NCBI GenBank assembly: GCA_004431415.1
Contig: QPMI01000205.1
Location: 113,852-177,851 of the forward strand
Origin: Cyanophora paradoxa
Lineage: Eukaryota; Glaucocystophyceae; Cyanophorales; Cyanophoraceae
Reading direction: 5' to 3'
DNA length: 64,000 nucleotides
Below are positions 62,771 through 64,000 of this stretch, in pieces. The notes beneath the pieces are model-generated. The model did not search any database. It was not told the DNA's origin and saw nothing but the letters and a program-made list of their open reading frames with translations. Position 1 is the stretch's first letter. The number at the start of each line of letters is the position of its first letter. A program made the translations under genes and the position numbers.

Positions 62771-64000
62771 CCCCTCCGCCCCGCTCCAGCACGCATCCTT
62801 TGCACTTCGAGAAACACACAGGATGCAGACAAAACGATACAGCGAGACGGATCTCAATGGGGCTCCAGTCCGTGGGATGCAACCGACGGCGAGCGCCTAG
62901 CCCGCCATCCGGAACTATCGATACACCGCCGGAGCGGCTTCGGCCGGCCGGACCCTCGAAGGCCCCCTTGCGGGAGGGAGTGTGCCCTCCCCGGCACCTA
63001 GATGCAGTGCCGTATACTGTAAATTGCTGCACCGGTGGATCGGGAGGCGGGGCGGCGGCCTAGGCCTCCTGCAAGCGGGGGTAGAAGGGAGCCTGTCACA
63101 GTGTGCATGCGCATGCGGCGCGCGCGGAGTCGCGATCAGACTCTGAGAATCCAATCGAATCCTCGACCCCCCGGGCCGTACGCGTCGCGCCGCGGCGGCC
63201 GCCGAGACGGCGCCATGGGAGCGCCCGAGCTGCGAATTCGGGCACACGGTCTGCACGTGAGTCGCGATCGCATGCGCACGTGAGTCGTGTAGCTATAGCT
63301 TGCAGACTTAAGCTTGCACCGACCGCCGACCGGTACCGGCGACCGCTCAGTCACCGCTGATCAGGGGGGGTAGAGGTCAGAATTGAGAAGGCGGGCGCTG
63401 CATGGTCCAACGGGCGCGGTTGTGCCCGATCGCGGTCGACCGTTCACCGCGCTTTATAATTTCGATAAACCGCGTCCCGGCAAATTTGCTAGCGCTACTG
63501 CTGGGGGTAGCGTCGTTGCAACTTGCAAGTTGGCGTTTGCTGCGCATGCAGCGCGAGCTTGCAAGTTGCAATTGACAGCGCCGCAGCTGTACATGTAAGT
63601 GTGAACTTACACTGCAGGACGCGCGTGCGCCTAGCTATACGCAGAGCACCAGAAGGCTGGCGATAGCAGCTGCAGCAGCAGGGGCGGTCATATTCGGCCG
63701 CAAATGATCGCTGCGGTGCGCCACAGCTGCTGATCTCGGAGGGGCGCTCGCGGACTCCCCAACTCCCAGTGCGTACCGCCTCTTCGAATTCATCCCGGCT
63801 GTGAGCAAAGCTGAGCTGAGCGAGCTCTCTCCTCGCAGTAATTCGGTGAGCTCGTGGCCAGCGGCGGAGCGCAACTGCAGCCCTTGCACGTCAAAGTCGC
63901 GGCCGCTCGAGCAGTCGTCCTGCCGCCGTTGACAGCAGCAGCACAGCGGCAGGAGGCGCTGCTGGAGAACCGCCGGCTCAGCGGCCGGCCGCGCATTCGT
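62771..64000. other. Intergenic to the right edge
   Basis: AT-richer DNA with a G-run at 63364-63371 followed by TAGAGG, AGCTATAGCT at 63291-63300, and GCAAGTTGGCGTTTGC / GCTTGCAAGTTGC repeats near 63515-63570. Open frames at the far right exist on both strands (for example a plus frame reading VASGGAQLQPLHVKVAAARA from about 63849), but none has a supported start, so I leave them unassigned. Confidence 0.4.

Noticed and set aside
59943-62900. Plus-strand open frame of 985 codons overlapping the primase gene
   Set aside because: It is an Arg/Pro-rich shadow frame of GC-rich exons and C-rich introns; the DnaG motifs are in other, spliced frames.
63635-63996. Open frames at the right edge on both strands
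   Set aside because: Neither has a supported start or splice site; a TAA precedes the plausible plus frame. More sequence to the right would be decisive.

Overview
The window is nuclear DNA of a eukaryote, very probably a GC-rich flagellated alga. The evidence is as follows. Nearly every recognisable gene is broken by short introns of about 50-100 bp. Exons rejoin in frame at GT...AG or GC...AG borders. The gene content combines ciliary genes (BBS1, DNAAF1), a mitochondrial lipoyl synthase, a bacterial-type leucyl-tRNA synthetase, a plant/protist organellar DNA polymerase (POP) and a bacterial-type DnaG primase. This set fits a photosynthetic protist with cilia; a haptophyte is my best guess from the style of the GC-rich genome, but the lineage is inference. 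There is no sign of operons, CRISPR arrays or prokaryotic signals.

Layout. 1-351 (-): start of a protein with a PAR3-like N-terminal domain, cut by the edge. 661-2587 (+): prenylcysteine oxidase. 3024-4747 (-): protein kinase. 5316-7311 (+): RGP1. 8066-8329 (-): doubtful small gene. 8623-8703 (+): tRNA-Ser(CGA). 9085-12780 (-): LeuRS. 13294-14946 (+): poly-alanine protein. 15542-20244 (-): secreted subtilisin-like protease. 20831-24285 (-): large unrecognised helical protein. 25037-26510 (-): coiled-coil protein. 26983-29062 (-): DNAAF1/LRRC50. 29433-30781 (-): lipoyl synthase. 31019-32078 (+): membrane thioredoxin/PDI. 32382-36591 (-): POP. 37090-37896 (-): His-rich protein. 38264-40493 (+): BAR-like/PH protein. 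41344-44320 (-): Pro-rich protein. 45363-50345 (+): very Ser/Pro-rich nuclear-looking protein with a small Cys/His motif. 51490-53897 (+): lower-GC WD40 gene with lesions. 54597-57044 (+): BBS1. 57404-59057 (-): NmrA-like protein. 59482-62770 (+): DnaG-type primase. The rest is intergenic.

How genes relate. There is no functional clustering of the operon type, but several themes recur. Cilia: BBS1 and DNAAF1. Organelle expression and genome upkeep: LeuRS, POP, DnaG primase. Organelle cofactor: LIAS. Secretory pathway and Golgi: RGP1, PDI, subtilase, prenylcysteine oxidase. Many neighbours are divergently arranged over gaps of 240-570 bp, so shared promoters are likely.

Most distinctive features. 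(1) Introns are C-rich upstream of a CTGAC-like branch site and G/C-rich, not pyrimidine-rich, between that site and the AG; several start with GC. (2) The WD40 gene differs in base composition, carries three reading-frame lesions and lies between two near-identical direct repeats of about 50 bp. (3) A TATAGC-type repeat is scattered through intergenic DNA and absent from exons I read. Initiation codons and exon borders were deduced by eye from phase agreement and family similarity; coordinates below span start to stop including introns.
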